The notes under the pieces: model-generated
What the model was told of the DNA's origin: nothing
Seen by the model: the letters and a program-made list of their open reading frames with translations, nothing else
Databases searched by the model: none
Position numbers and translations under genes: made by a program
Source of the DNA: Pseudooceanicola pacificus
Lineage (GTDB): Bacteria > Pseudomonadota > Alphaproteobacteria > Rhodobacterales > Rhodobacteraceae
NCBI RefSeq assembly: GCF_009789075.1
Contig: NZ_WNXQ01000015.1
Coordinates: 1 to 62,701, forward strand
Length of the DNA stretch: 62,701 bases
Reading direction: 5' to 3'
Shown: in pieces, positions 42,499-50,203 of the stretch
Position numbering within the stretch: the stretch's first letter is position 1
Layout: each line of letters opens with the position of its first letter

Positions 42499-44505
42499 GT
42501 GAAAATCAAAACGCTTCTGATCGCCAACCGCGGCGAAATTGCCTGCCGGATCGCGCGCACCGCGCGGGCCAGCGGTATCACCCCTGTCGGCGTGCATTCG
42601 CAGGCCGATGCCAATGCCCTGCATGTCCGCGAGATCGGCAAATCTGTCTGTATCGGTGCCGGGCCTGCATCCGAGAGCTATCTGAAAATCGACGCGGTGA
42701 TTGCCGCTGCGCAATCGGTGGGCGCGGATGCGATCCATCCCGGTTACGGCTTTCTGGCCGAAAACCCCGATTTTGCCCGCGCGGTCGAAGCCGCCGGCAT
42801 GATCTTCATGGGGCCGACGCCGGAAACGCTTGAACGTTTCGGCGACAAGGCCAGCGCCAAAGAGGCCGCCGTGGCGGCCAGCGTCCCGGTGATTTCGGGC
42901 GCCGAAGGTGCGCGGTCCGATCCCGAGCAGATTGCCGAGGAGGTGCGCCAAATGGGCCTGCCGGTGCTGCTCAAGGCTGTCGGCGGCGGTGGTGGGCGAG
43001 GGCAACGGCTCGTCACCGACGAAACCACGCTGGTCGAGGACATCGAAGGCGCGCTGCGCGAAGCAAAATCCACCTTCGGCTCCGAAGGGCTGCTGTTGGA
43101 GCGTTTCCTGCCCGAGGCGCGCCATGTTGAAGTGCAGATCGCAGGTGACGGCAAGGGCCATGTGGTGCATCTGTTCGAACGCGATTGCACGCTTCAGCGC
43201 CGCCACCAGAAGGTCATCGAGGAAGCCCCGGCCTGGGGTCTGCCCCGGACGCTTATGGACGACATCGCGCGCGACGCGGTGCGCCTTGGTGAAACGCTGG
43301 ACTATCGCGGTCTGGGCACGGTCGAATTTCTGGTCGCGGGGGACGAGTATTTCTTCCTTGAGGTGAACCCGCGCATTCAGGTGGAACATCCCGTCACCGA
43401 AGCGATCACCGGGCTGGACCTTGTCGCGCTTCACCTGCGGATTGCCGAAGGCGCGGGCCTTGGACTGGTGCAGGACGATCTGACGATCAACGGCCACGCG
43501 GTCGAGGCGCGGCTTTACGCCGAAGATCCGGCGATGCAATTCGCCCCGTCGACGGGCACGCTCTCCACGCTCAGCCTGCCATCGGGCCTGCGCATCGACA
43601 GCGGCGTCGAGGAAGGCGATGCCGTCACGCCCTATTACGATCCGATGATCGCCAAGCTGATCGTGCACGCGCCCGACCGGGAAACCGCATTGGCACGTCT
43701 GGCCACGGCGCTTGATCATGTCGCGGTCGAAGGTGTCGAGACCAATCGCGCCTTTCTAACGGCGCTGGCGCGAAACCATGAATTCGAACGGATGCAGGTG
43801 CATACCCGCTGGATCGACGGCAGGCTGGATGAGCTGACACAAGCACCCGGACTGACCCGCCCCGATCTGTGGAAAGCGACCGCTGCCATTCTCTTCGTGA
43901 CCCAGTCGCGCAGCGACACAAACGCCAATCCCTGGACCAACCGTGATGCCTTTACCGGCTGGCGGCTTGGCCTGGGCGGTGATGCGATTGAAGCGGGGCA
44001 GCGCGTGACGCTTACCGATTCTGACGAGGTATCCGAAGAACTGCGCATCGGCCCTGTCAAACCGGGCGCCAAGTACACCGTCCATTCGGAAAACGGCGAG
44101 GCGCTGACACTGTCGGCATGTGAACTGACCCCGGGCCGTTGGCGTGTCGGCGAAGGCGACACCGTCCATCTGATCGACGCGCGCCTGCACGCGGGCGTGA
44201 TCGAACTGGACACGCCCGAAGGTCGCCTGGTCTTCCGCCCCGCCGCGCCCCTTGCTTTTGCCGGCGGCGATGCCGCGGCGGATCGCGCCGTGACCTCTCC
44301 GCTGACCGGAATGATTGTCGAAATCAAGGTCTCCGATGGTCAGAGCGTGGCCGAAGGCGAAGTGGTCGCGGTCATGGAATCCATGAAACTCGAAATCTCG
44401 ATCCGGGCGGCCGCGGCCGGGATCGCCAGCAATATATCCGTCTCGAATGGAGACATGGTCGATCGTGGCCAAGTCATCGCCGAGATTCTGCCATCCGAGG
44501 AGTGA
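42499..44505 (+). CDS. Acyl-CoA carboxylase alpha subunit (biotin carboxylase-BCCP fusion), third set
   Basis: A 668-residue fused alpha subunit: LLIANRGEIACRI, ATP-grasp GGGGGRGQRLV, EVNPRIQVEHPVTEAI, BT region and biotinyl domain with MESMKLEIS (lysine about 630). EVNPR replaces the more common EMNTR. Start is GTG at 42499, behind GTGAGGAGCG. It works with the beta subunit just upstream. The HMG-CoA-lyase-like gene follows four bases after its stop, which suggests carboxylation then retro-aldol cleavage. Confidence 0.9.
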   Translation: MKIKTLLIANRGEIACRIARTARASGITPVGVHSQADANALHVREIGKSVCIGAGPASESYLKIDAVIAAAQSVGADAIHPGYGFLAENPDFARAVEAAGMIFMGPTPETLERFGDKASAKEAAVAASVPVISGAEGARSDPEQIAEEVRQMGLPVLLKAVGGGGGRGQRLVTDETTLVEDIEGALREAKSTFGSEGLLLERFLPEARHVEVQIAGDGKGHVVHLFERDCTLQRRHQKVIEEAPAWGLPRTLMDDIARDAVRLGETLDYRGLGTVEFLVAGDEYFFLEVNPRIQVEHPVTEAITGLDLVALHLRIAEGAGLGLVQDDLTINGHAVEARLYAEDPAMQFAPSTGTLSTLSLPSGLRIDSGVEEGDAVTPYYDPMIAKLIVHAPDRETALARLATALDHVAVEGVETNRAFLTALARNHEFERMQVHTRWIDGRLDELTQAPGLTRPDLWKATAAILFVTQSRSDTNANPWTNRDAFTGWRLGLGGDAIEAGQRVTLTDSDEVSEELRIGPVKPGAKYTVHSENGEALTLSACELTPGRWRVGEGDTVHLIDARLHAGVIELDTPEGRLVFRPAAPLAFAGGDAAADRAVTSPLTGMIVEIKVSDGQSVAEGEVVAVMESMKLEISIRAAAAGIASNISVSNGDMVDRGQVIAEILPSEE

Positions 44506-44509
44506 TGAA

Positions 44510-45469
44510 ATGAGCGACTTTCCCAAATTCGTCGAGTTTCGCGAAGAAGGCCCGCGTGAGGGTTTTCAGATCGAAAAGAAGATTTATCCGATCGAAGAGC
44601 GGATCGAACTGATCGACATGCTCAGCGAAACCGGTCTGAAGCGCATTCAGGTTGGCAGTTTCGTCAGCCCGAAATACGTGCCGCAAATGGCCGACACCGG
44701 CGAGTTGTTCCAGCGTATCAAGCGCGAACCGGGCGTGAATTACACATCGCTGTGGCTGAACGACAAAGGGTTTCGCAAGGCCCTGACCGCGCATGACGTC
44801 GATATCGACCCGCGTCTGCTGTTCTATCCCTCCGAGGCATTCGCCCAATCGAACAACAATTGTTCCTCGGCGGAGATGCGGGAAAAACAACGTGACTGGG
44901 TCCGTCTTTACAAGGAAGAAGGATATACGGTCGACGCGGCCTATGTGATGACTGCCTTCGGCTGCAACCTCGAAGGCCCCATCCCCCAAGAACGCATCTT
45001 GGACGATTTCCGCTTCATTCTTCAGCTGTGCGAGGAAGAGGACATCCCCGTGCCGATCCTTGTGATCGCCGACACAATGGGCTGGGGAAACCCCGAGGCG
45101 GTCAAACGCATGATCGGCGCCCTGCGCGAATTGGCGCCCGAGGCGCGCATCGGTATGCACATCCATGACACACGTGGGCTGGGGATCGCCAACGTTTATG
45201 CCGCCCTGTCGATGGGCGTGGACATGTTCGAAAGCTCGGTCGCCGGTCTTGGCGGCTGTCCTTTCGCGGGCCACGGCCACGCCCGCGCCGCCGGCAACGT
45301 CTGCACCGAGGATGCAGTGTTCCTATGTCACGAACTGGGCATCGAAACCGGCATTGATCTGGACAAGCTGATCGCGGCGGCGCTCAAGGCCGAAGAAATC
45401 ATCGGCGTGCCGCTGATGGGCCGGGTCATGCATACCGGCGGGTTGGACAAATACCGCAAGTCACGCTGA
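44510..45469 (+). CDS. HMG-CoA-lyase-like DRE-TIM metallolyase
   Basis: A 319-residue HMGL-like TIM barrel. MHIHDTRG gives the metal-binding histidine pair and GLGGCPFAG the catalytic cysteine. The N-terminal motif is GPREGFQIE where HMG-CoA lyases have GPRDGLQNE, so the metal-binding aspartate is glutamate (about residue 17). The loop after the cysteine is about four residues longer and His-rich (GHGHARAAGN). These changes suggest a substrate other than HMG-CoA, perhaps a longer 3-hydroxy-3-methylglutaryl-CoA analogue. ATG at 44510 follows GAGGAGTG. Confidence 0.85.
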   Translation: MSDFPKFVEFREEGPREGFQIEKKIYPIEERIELIDMLSETGLKRIQVGSFVSPKYVPQMADTGELFQRIKREPGVNYTSLWLNDKGFRKALTAHDVDIDPRLLFYPSEAFAQSNNNCSSAEMREKQRDWVRLYKEEGYTVDAAYVMTAFGCNLEGPIPQERILDDFRFILQLCEEEDIPVPILVIADTMGWGNPEAVKRMIGALRELAPEARIGMHIHDTRGLGIANVYAALSMGVDMFESSVAGLGGCPFAGHGHARAAGNVCTEDAVFLCHELGIETGIDLDKLIAAALKAEEIIGVPLMGRVMHTGGLDKYRKSR

Positions 45470-45481
45470 GGGAGCAAGAAG

Positions 45482-46396
45482 ATGACAAAAGCACTTGACG
45501 GAAAGGTGGTTCTGGTCACCGGGGCCGGCGGTGGGATCGGGCGTGATATCGCCTTGATGGCAGCCGCAGAAGGCGCCGCCGTGGTGGTCAATGATCTGGG
45601 CGCATCCCTGAAAGGCACCGGTCAGACAGAAACTGCGGCGCAGAAAGTCGTCGAAGAGATCAAGGCGGCGGGCGGCGATGCGATCGCCGATGGCGGCAAC
45701 GTCAGCGATCCGGACGCCGCGCGCGCGATGATCGAGGCGGGTGTCAAGGAATTCGGCCGCATCGACGCGGTGGTGAACAACGCCGGCATCCTGCGCGACG
45801 GGTTCTTCCACAAAATGACCTACGAGGATTTCGACGCGGTTGTGAAGGTCCATCTCTATGGCGCCTTCAACACCAGCCGTGCAGCGGCCGATTATTTCCG
45901 CGGACAAGAGGGCGGTGCTCTGGTGCACATGACCTCGACCTCGGGGCTGATCGGCAATCTGGCGCAGGCGAATTACGCGGCGGCAAAGCTGGGCATTGCG
46001 GCCTTCTCGAAATCGGTCGCGCTCGACCTGAAACGCTGGAACGTGCGGTCAAACTGCATCGCGCCCTTCGCCTGGAGCCGGATGATCTCGTCGATCAAGA
46101 CAGACACCCCGGAACAGGTGGCACGGGTCGAAAAGATCAAGGAGATGACACCGGCCAAGGTTGCACCGATGGCCTGTTTCCTGATGAGCGACCGCGCGGC
46201 TGACGTGTCAGGACAAATCTTTGCGGTTCGCAAGAACGAGATCTTCCTGTTCAACCAGCCCCGCCCGGTGCGGTCGGTTCATTCCGATGATGGCTGGACC
46301 GCCGATGAAATCGCCGAGCGCGCCATTCCCGCGCTCAAATCACAGTTCACGCCGCTCGAAGTTTCGGCGGATGTCTTTTCGTGGGATCCGGTTTGA
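45482..46396 (+). CDS. SDR 3-hydroxyacyl-CoA dehydrogenase, MFE2-like
   Basis: A 304-residue SDR. GAGGGIG (14-20), VVNDLGASLKGTGQTE and NNAGILRDGFFHKMT are the signatures of peroxisomal multifunctional-enzyme-type hydroxyacyl-CoA dehydrogenases; the active site is TSTSGLIGNLAQANYAAAK. A C-terminal extension of about 50 residues (from VRKNEIFLF) resembles the linker after the dehydrogenase unit in MFE2. It is TGATG-coupled to the citryl-CoA-lyase-like gene. It likely oxidises a 3-hydroxyacyl-CoA in this pathway. Confidence 0.87.
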   Translation: MTKALDGKVVLVTGAGGGIGRDIALMAAAEGAAVVVNDLGASLKGTGQTETAAQKVVEEIKAAGGDAIADGGNVSDPDAARAMIEAGVKEFGRIDAVVNNAGILRDGFFHKMTYEDFDAVVKVHLYGAFNTSRAAADYFRGQEGGALVHMTSTSGLIGNLAQANYAAAKLGIAAFSKSVALDLKRWNVRSNCIAPFAWSRMISSIKTDTPEQVARVEKIKEMTPAKVAPMACFLMSDRAADVSGQIFAVRKNEIFLFNQPRPVRSVHSDDGWTADEIAERAIPALKSQFTPLEVSADVFSWDPV

Positions 46397-47190
46397 TGGG
46401 AAAACGCAAAGAAAAAATCAGCTCCGACATTGCCTGGAGCACCTCTGACAAGATCAGCGTGCGTGGGCTCGATCTGCCCAACGAGATCCTGGGCCACATG
46501 AACCTCGGCGATCTGGCGTTTCTGCAGTTGACGGGTCGCAAGGCCACGCCCGAGGAAAGCCGCGTCTTTAACGCCATCGTCATTACCTTGGTCGAACATG
46601 GTATCACGCCCTCGGCCCTGGCGGCGCGGATGACCTATATGGGGGCGCCGGAATCGCTTCAGGCGGCTGTGGCGGCTGGCTTGTGCGGGCTGGGCACCGT
46701 CTTTGTCGGTTCTATGGAGGGTGCCTCGAAGATGCTTTACGAGGCACTGCCACAGGACAAGTTGGGCACCGGTGTCGATCTGGATGCGCTGGCCGTCGAG
46801 ACGGTGGAAAAATTCCGCGCCCGCAAGATGATCGTGCCGGGGCTGGGCCATCCGGTGCACAAGCCGGTCGATCCGCGCGCACCTCGCCTGTTCCAGATCG
46901 CTGCCGAGAACGGCAAGTCCGGTGAATACATCGAGTTGATCCAGAAAATTCAGGCCGTTGCCGAAGAAAAATCGGGTAAGATGCTGCCGATCAACGCCAC
47001 CGGGGCGATCGGAGCGATCTGCTGTGAATTTGGCTTCCCCTGGAAGATCGTGCGGGGCTTTGGCGTCATGGCACGCGCCATCGGTCTGGTCGGTCATATC
47101 CTCGAAGAGAGCGAAAACCCGATTTCCTATGAGCTTTGGCAGCGTGCCGAGCAGGAAATTCTTGAAACGTCGGGTCCGGGAGCGAAGTAA
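46396..47190 (+). CDS. Citryl-CoA-lyase-like (short citrate synthase family)
   Basis: A 264-residue protein of the citrate-synthase superfamily but far shorter than citrate synthase (about 430). VPGLGHPVHKPVDPRAPRLF carries the histidine block of the C-terminal catalytic domain, preceded by FVGSMEGASKML. Such short forms are called citryl-CoA lyases, which split citryl-CoA to acetyl-CoA and oxaloacetate. In this operon, between a hydroxyacyl-CoA dehydrogenase and a hydratase, it might cleave a citryl- or citramalyl-like branched 3-hydroxyacyl-CoA. ATG at 46396 shares a base with the SDR stop. Confidence 0.8.
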   Translation: MGKRKEKISSDIAWSTSDKISVRGLDLPNEILGHMNLGDLAFLQLTGRKATPEESRVFNAIVITLVEHGITPSALAARMTYMGAPESLQAAVAAGLCGLGTVFVGSMEGASKMLYEALPQDKLGTGVDLDALAVETVEKFRARKMIVPGLGHPVHKPVDPRAPRLFQIAAENGKSGEYIELIQKIQAVAEEKSGKMLPINATGAIGAICCEFGFPWKIVRGFGVMARAIGLVGHILEESENPISYELWQRAEQEILETSGPGAK

Positions 47191-47193
47191 CCG

Positions 47194-48357
47194 ATGCAGA
47201 CGTCAGCCCCAGACACTCACACCGATCTGCGCGACGCCTTGCGCGCACTTTGCGCGCAGTTTCCGCCAGAGTATCATCGCAAGTTCGGCGAAGACGAAAC
47301 CTACCCCGAGGAATTCGTCGATGCGCTGACCCGCGAGGGCTGGCTTGCCGCGATGATCCCAGAGGAATACGGTGGCTCGGGTCTGGGGTTGACCGAAGCC
47401 TCGATCATCATGGAGGAGGTGAACCGCTGCGGCGGAAACGCGGGCCATTGCCACGGGCAGATGTATAACATGGGCACGCTGCTGCGGCATGGTTCGGATG
47501 AGCAAAAGCAGACATACCTGCCCGGTATTGCCAGCGGCGCGTTGCGCCTGCAATCCATGGCCGTGACCGAACCGACAACCGGGACCGACACCACCAAACT
47601 GAAGACCATCGCAGTCAAGAAGGGTGACCGGTATGAGATCAATGGCCAGAAGGTCTGGATCAGCCGTATCCAGCATTCTGACCTGATGATCTTGCTGGCC
47701 CGCACTACGCCGCTGAGCGAGGTCAAGAAAAAGTCGCAGGGCCTGTCGATCTTTATGGTCGATCTGAAAGAGGCAATCGGCAACGGGATGGAGGTCCGCC
47801 CCATCGCCAACATGCCCGGCCACGAAACCAATGAAGTGTTTTTCGACAACCTGGAAATCCCCGCCGAGAACCTGATCGGCACCGAGGGGCGCGGGTTTTA
47901 CCATATTCTTGACGGGCTGAACGCCGAACGGACCCTGATTGCGGCGGAATGCATCGGTGATGGATACTGGTTCGTTGACAAGGCCCGCGCCTATGCCGGC
48001 GACCGCGTGGTCTTTGACCGTCCCATCGGCCAGAACCAAGGTGTGCAATTCCCTATCGCCAGGTCCTATGTGAACATCGAGGCCGCCAATCTGATGCGCT
48101 TTGAAGCCTGCAGGCGGTTCGATGCCGGACTGGATTGTGGTGCACAGGCGAACATGGCCAAGCTGCTGGCTTCGGAAGCCAGCTGGGAAGCGGCCAATGC
48201 CTGCATCCAGACCCACGGCGGCTTCGGTTTCGCACGGGAGTACGATGTTGAGCGCAAGTTTCGCGAGGCGCGCCTCTATCAGGTCGCCCCGATCTCGACC
48301 AACCTGATCCTGTCATATGTCGGAGAACATATCCTCGGCATGCCAAGATCGTTCTGA
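47194..48357 (+). CDS. Acyl-CoA dehydrogenase, PRSF-terminated type
   Basis: A 387-residue dehydrogenase. The flavin loop reads VTEPTTGTDTTKL instead of the common EPGAGSD. GLNAERTLIAAE gives the glutamate at the IVD/LCAD position, and the C-terminus is GMPRSF. It is close to the truncated gene at 61638 (GLNAERIIVAA, GMPKSY). Start is four bases after the lyase stop. It may desaturate a branched or dicarboxylic acyl-CoA for the hydratase that follows. Confidence 0.9.
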   Translation: MQTSAPDTHTDLRDALRALCAQFPPEYHRKFGEDETYPEEFVDALTREGWLAAMIPEEYGGSGLGLTEASIIMEEVNRCGGNAGHCHGQMYNMGTLLRHGSDEQKQTYLPGIASGALRLQSMAVTEPTTGTDTTKLKTIAVKKGDRYEINGQKVWISRIQHSDLMILLARTTPLSEVKKKSQGLSIFMVDLKEAIGNGMEVRPIANMPGHETNEVFFDNLEIPAENLIGTEGRGFYHILDGLNAERTLIAAECIGDGYWFVDKARAYAGDRVVFDRPIGQNQGVQFPIARSYVNIEAANLMRFEACRRFDAGLDCGAQANMAKLLASEASWEAANACIQTHGGFGFAREYDVERKFREARLYQVAPISTNLILSYVGEHILGMPRSF

Positions 48358-48368
48358 AGGCTAGGATT

Positions 48369-49208
48369 ATGGGTGAGATCGACCTTGACGCGCTGGCGCC
48401 CTGGCTGGGACGCACCGAGACCAAGGAAGATGTTCTGACGCACGGGCTGATCGACAAATTCCGCGCCACGCTCGGTCCGCATCTTTGGGACGGAGCGGGC
48501 GATGTCCCGCTGGGAATTCATTGGTGCCTTGCCCTTGATACCGTGCCAGCGACCGCCCTGTCAGAAGACGGCCATGCCGCGAGGGGTGGATTTCTGCCCC
48601 CTGTTCCGCTGCCCGCCCGCATGTGGGCTGGCGGCGATGTTACGCATATCGCGCCGCTGAAAATCGGCGAAATCATCACCCGACGCTCTTCGATCAGGAA
48701 TATTGTGGCCAAGCAGGGCCGTAGTGGACCATTGGTCTTTGTGACCGTCGAACATGAGTATCTGAGTGGCAACCGGCTTTTTATCCGGGAGCAGCAAACG
48801 ATCGTTTATCGTGAGATTTCCACCCCCCGCACGGGCGAGAGCGCAGCTGACGCGGGTGACCCCAACACGCTTAGATCGACGCTGACACCGGATCCTGTTC
48901 TTCTGTTTCGCTATTCGGCGCTGACGTTCAATGCCCATCGCATTCACTATGATTACGTCTACGCCACCGAAACCGAAGCCTATTCCGGACTTGTTGTGCA
49001 TGGCCCATTGCAGGCCACGCTGCTTCTGAATCTGGCGGCGGGTGCGTTGAAAACATCGCCCCACCGGTTTTCGTTCCGTGGCCTCGCGCCACTCACCCTG
49101 CCCTGCGAATTGCAACTGCACAATGAAGGGACCGGCACCTCCGGGACAGTCTGGTGTCAGGATCAAAAAGGTCTTCGAAGCTTTTCCGCAGAGTACGCGG
49201 CCGTCTGA
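48369..49208 (+). CDS. HTD2/FAS1-type hot-dog dehydratase (mesaconyl/itaconyl-CoA-hydratase-like)
   Basis: A 279-residue double hot-dog protein of the MaoC-like class. The N-terminal half has a FAS1-like dehydratase domain (LPPVPLPARMWAGGDV), and the C-terminal half the hydratase motif RYSALTFNAHRIHYDYVYA with VVHGPLQATLL. Relatives hydrate mesaconyl-C4-CoA or itaconyl-CoA. Last gene of the 36338-49208 operon. Next to a citryl-CoA-lyase-like gene it could hydrate an unsaturated dicarboxylic CoA ester ahead of cleavage; this is inferred. Confidence 0.82.
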   Translation: MGEIDLDALAPWLGRTETKEDVLTHGLIDKFRATLGPHLWDGAGDVPLGIHWCLALDTVPATALSEDGHAARGGFLPPVPLPARMWAGGDVTHIAPLKIGEIITRRSSIRNIVAKQGRSGPLVFVTVEHEYLSGNRLFIREQQTIVYREISTPRTGESAADAGDPNTLRSTLTPDPVLLFRYSALTFNAHRIHYDYVYATETEAYSGLVVHGPLQATLLLNLAAGALKTSPHRFSFRGLAPLTLPCELQLHNEGTGTSGTVWCQDQKGLRSFSAEYAAV

Positions 49209-49237
49209 TCGGTCTTCTTCGGTAGCGAATTCAGTTG

Positions 49238-49266
49238 TTGACCAATTTTTCTAACATCTGTTAGGC
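49238..49266 (+). promoter_or_regulatory. Promoter with perfect TetR-type operator, box G
   Basis: TTGACC (49238-49243), 17 bp and TTAGGC (49261-49266) precede the transporter operon. CTAACATCTGTTAG (49251-49264) has exact arms inside the spacer and overlapping the -10. It puts transport under the same control as the catabolic operons. The first start codon with a good ribosome site is 65 bp downstream. Confidence 0.65.
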
Positions 49267-49330
49267 TTCGCGGAGAGACTTGGTAAATAAACCAGGCAAA
49301 CCTCTGAATTTAGAGGTGGGAGGAGGAACA

Positions 49331-49423
49331 ATGCGAGGAAAACTCGTAACCAACGAAAAACCGTGCGGTCAGGCTATGCGCGCCTCCATGAGGTGTGGGG
49401 CAAAAGCACGGGCCGCAACATGA
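49331..49423 (+). CDS. Short leader ORF coupled to livG
   Basis: A 30-codon frame begins MRGKLVTNEKPCGQ and ends ARAAT. Its ATG follows a very strong GGGAGGAGGAAC site, while livG itself has no obvious ribosome site. Its stop overlaps the livG start as ATGA, so livG translation would depend on it. It is the first open frame after operator box G. It might be only a translational starter, or a regulatory leader. No domain is recognisable. An alternative is that livG starts upstream at GTG 49363, which would put the two frames in full overlap. Confidence 0.45.
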   Translation: MRGKLVTNEKPCGQAMRASMRCGAKARAAT

Positions 49424-50199
49424 CCACGAATAACGGGCACGTATCCTCACCGCTTGCGGTGCGTGGTGCAACTTTGAAATTTGGCGGTGTGACCGCGCTC
49501 GACGATGTGAGCATTTCTGTGGCCGACGATGAATTGCTTGCAATTATCGGACCGAACGGAGCCGGAAAAACATCACTTCTGAACGTGACTGCGGGCTTCT
49601 ACCGTCCGCAGAAGGGCCGTGTCGAATTGTCCGGGCAGGACGTGACCGGCCTGCGTGTTGACCAGATCGCCCGGCGCGGTCTGGCGCGGACGTTTCAGGG
49701 CACCCATCTTTTTGCCGGGCAGACGGTGGTGGAAAACATTATGATCGGCCGCCACATGCTGATGAAATCGAATGTAGTCCAGGCTTTTTTCCAGTTCGGT
49801 CCCGTGATGCGCGAGGAATCGGAACATCGTGAAGCCGCAGAGGAGATCATCGATTTTCTCGAGATCGAGGCAATCCGCAACCGGCCCGTGGGCACGTTGG
49901 GGTATGGGTTGCGCAAGCGTGTCGATCTGGGCCGTGCATTGGCGCAGGAACCGTCGATCCTGCTGATGGATGAACCGATGGCCGGCATGAACTCGGAGGA
50001 AAAAGAAGACCTGGCGCGCTTCATTCTCGATGTGCGCGAGGCGCGCAAGATTCCGGTAGTTCTGGTGGAGCACGACATGGGCGTCGTGATGGACCTTGCC
50101 GACCGGATCGTGGTGCTGGATTTCGGGCGGGTCATCGCCGAAGGCACCCCGGAAGAAATCCAGAAGGACCCGGCTGTCATAAAGGCATATCTGGGGTAG
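49420..50199 (+). CDS. livG: LivG-type ABC transporter ATPase
   Basis: A 259-residue ATPase of branched-chain amino acid-type importers: Walker A GPNGAGKT (44-51), LARTFQGTHLF, and Walker B ILLMDEPMAGMN. The signature loop reads LGYGLRKRVDLGRAL, departing from the usual LSYGQQRRLEIARAL. It energises uptake with LivF, LivH, LivM and the binding protein downstream. In such catabolic clusters these systems often import aromatic or aliphatic acids rather than amino acids. ATG at 49420 is coupled to the leader ORF. Confidence 0.9.
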   Translation: MTTNNGHVSSPLAVRGATLKFGGVTALDDVSISVADDELLAIIGPNGAGKTSLLNVTAGFYRPQKGRVELSGQDVTGLRVDQIARRGLARTFQGTHLFAGQTVVENIMIGRHMLMKSNVVQAFFQFGPVMREESEHREAAEEIIDFLEIEAIRNRPVGTLGYGLRKRVDLGRALAQEPSILLMDEPMAGMNSEEKEDLARFILDVREARKIPVVLVEHDMGVVMDLADRIVVLDFGRVIAEGTPEEIQKDPAVIKAYLG

Positions 50200-50203
50200 C
50201 GGC

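Noticed and set aside
40983..42641. A 552-codon minus-strand frame opposite the third carboxyltransferase
   Set aside because: Antisense shadow; no ribosome site, no motifs.
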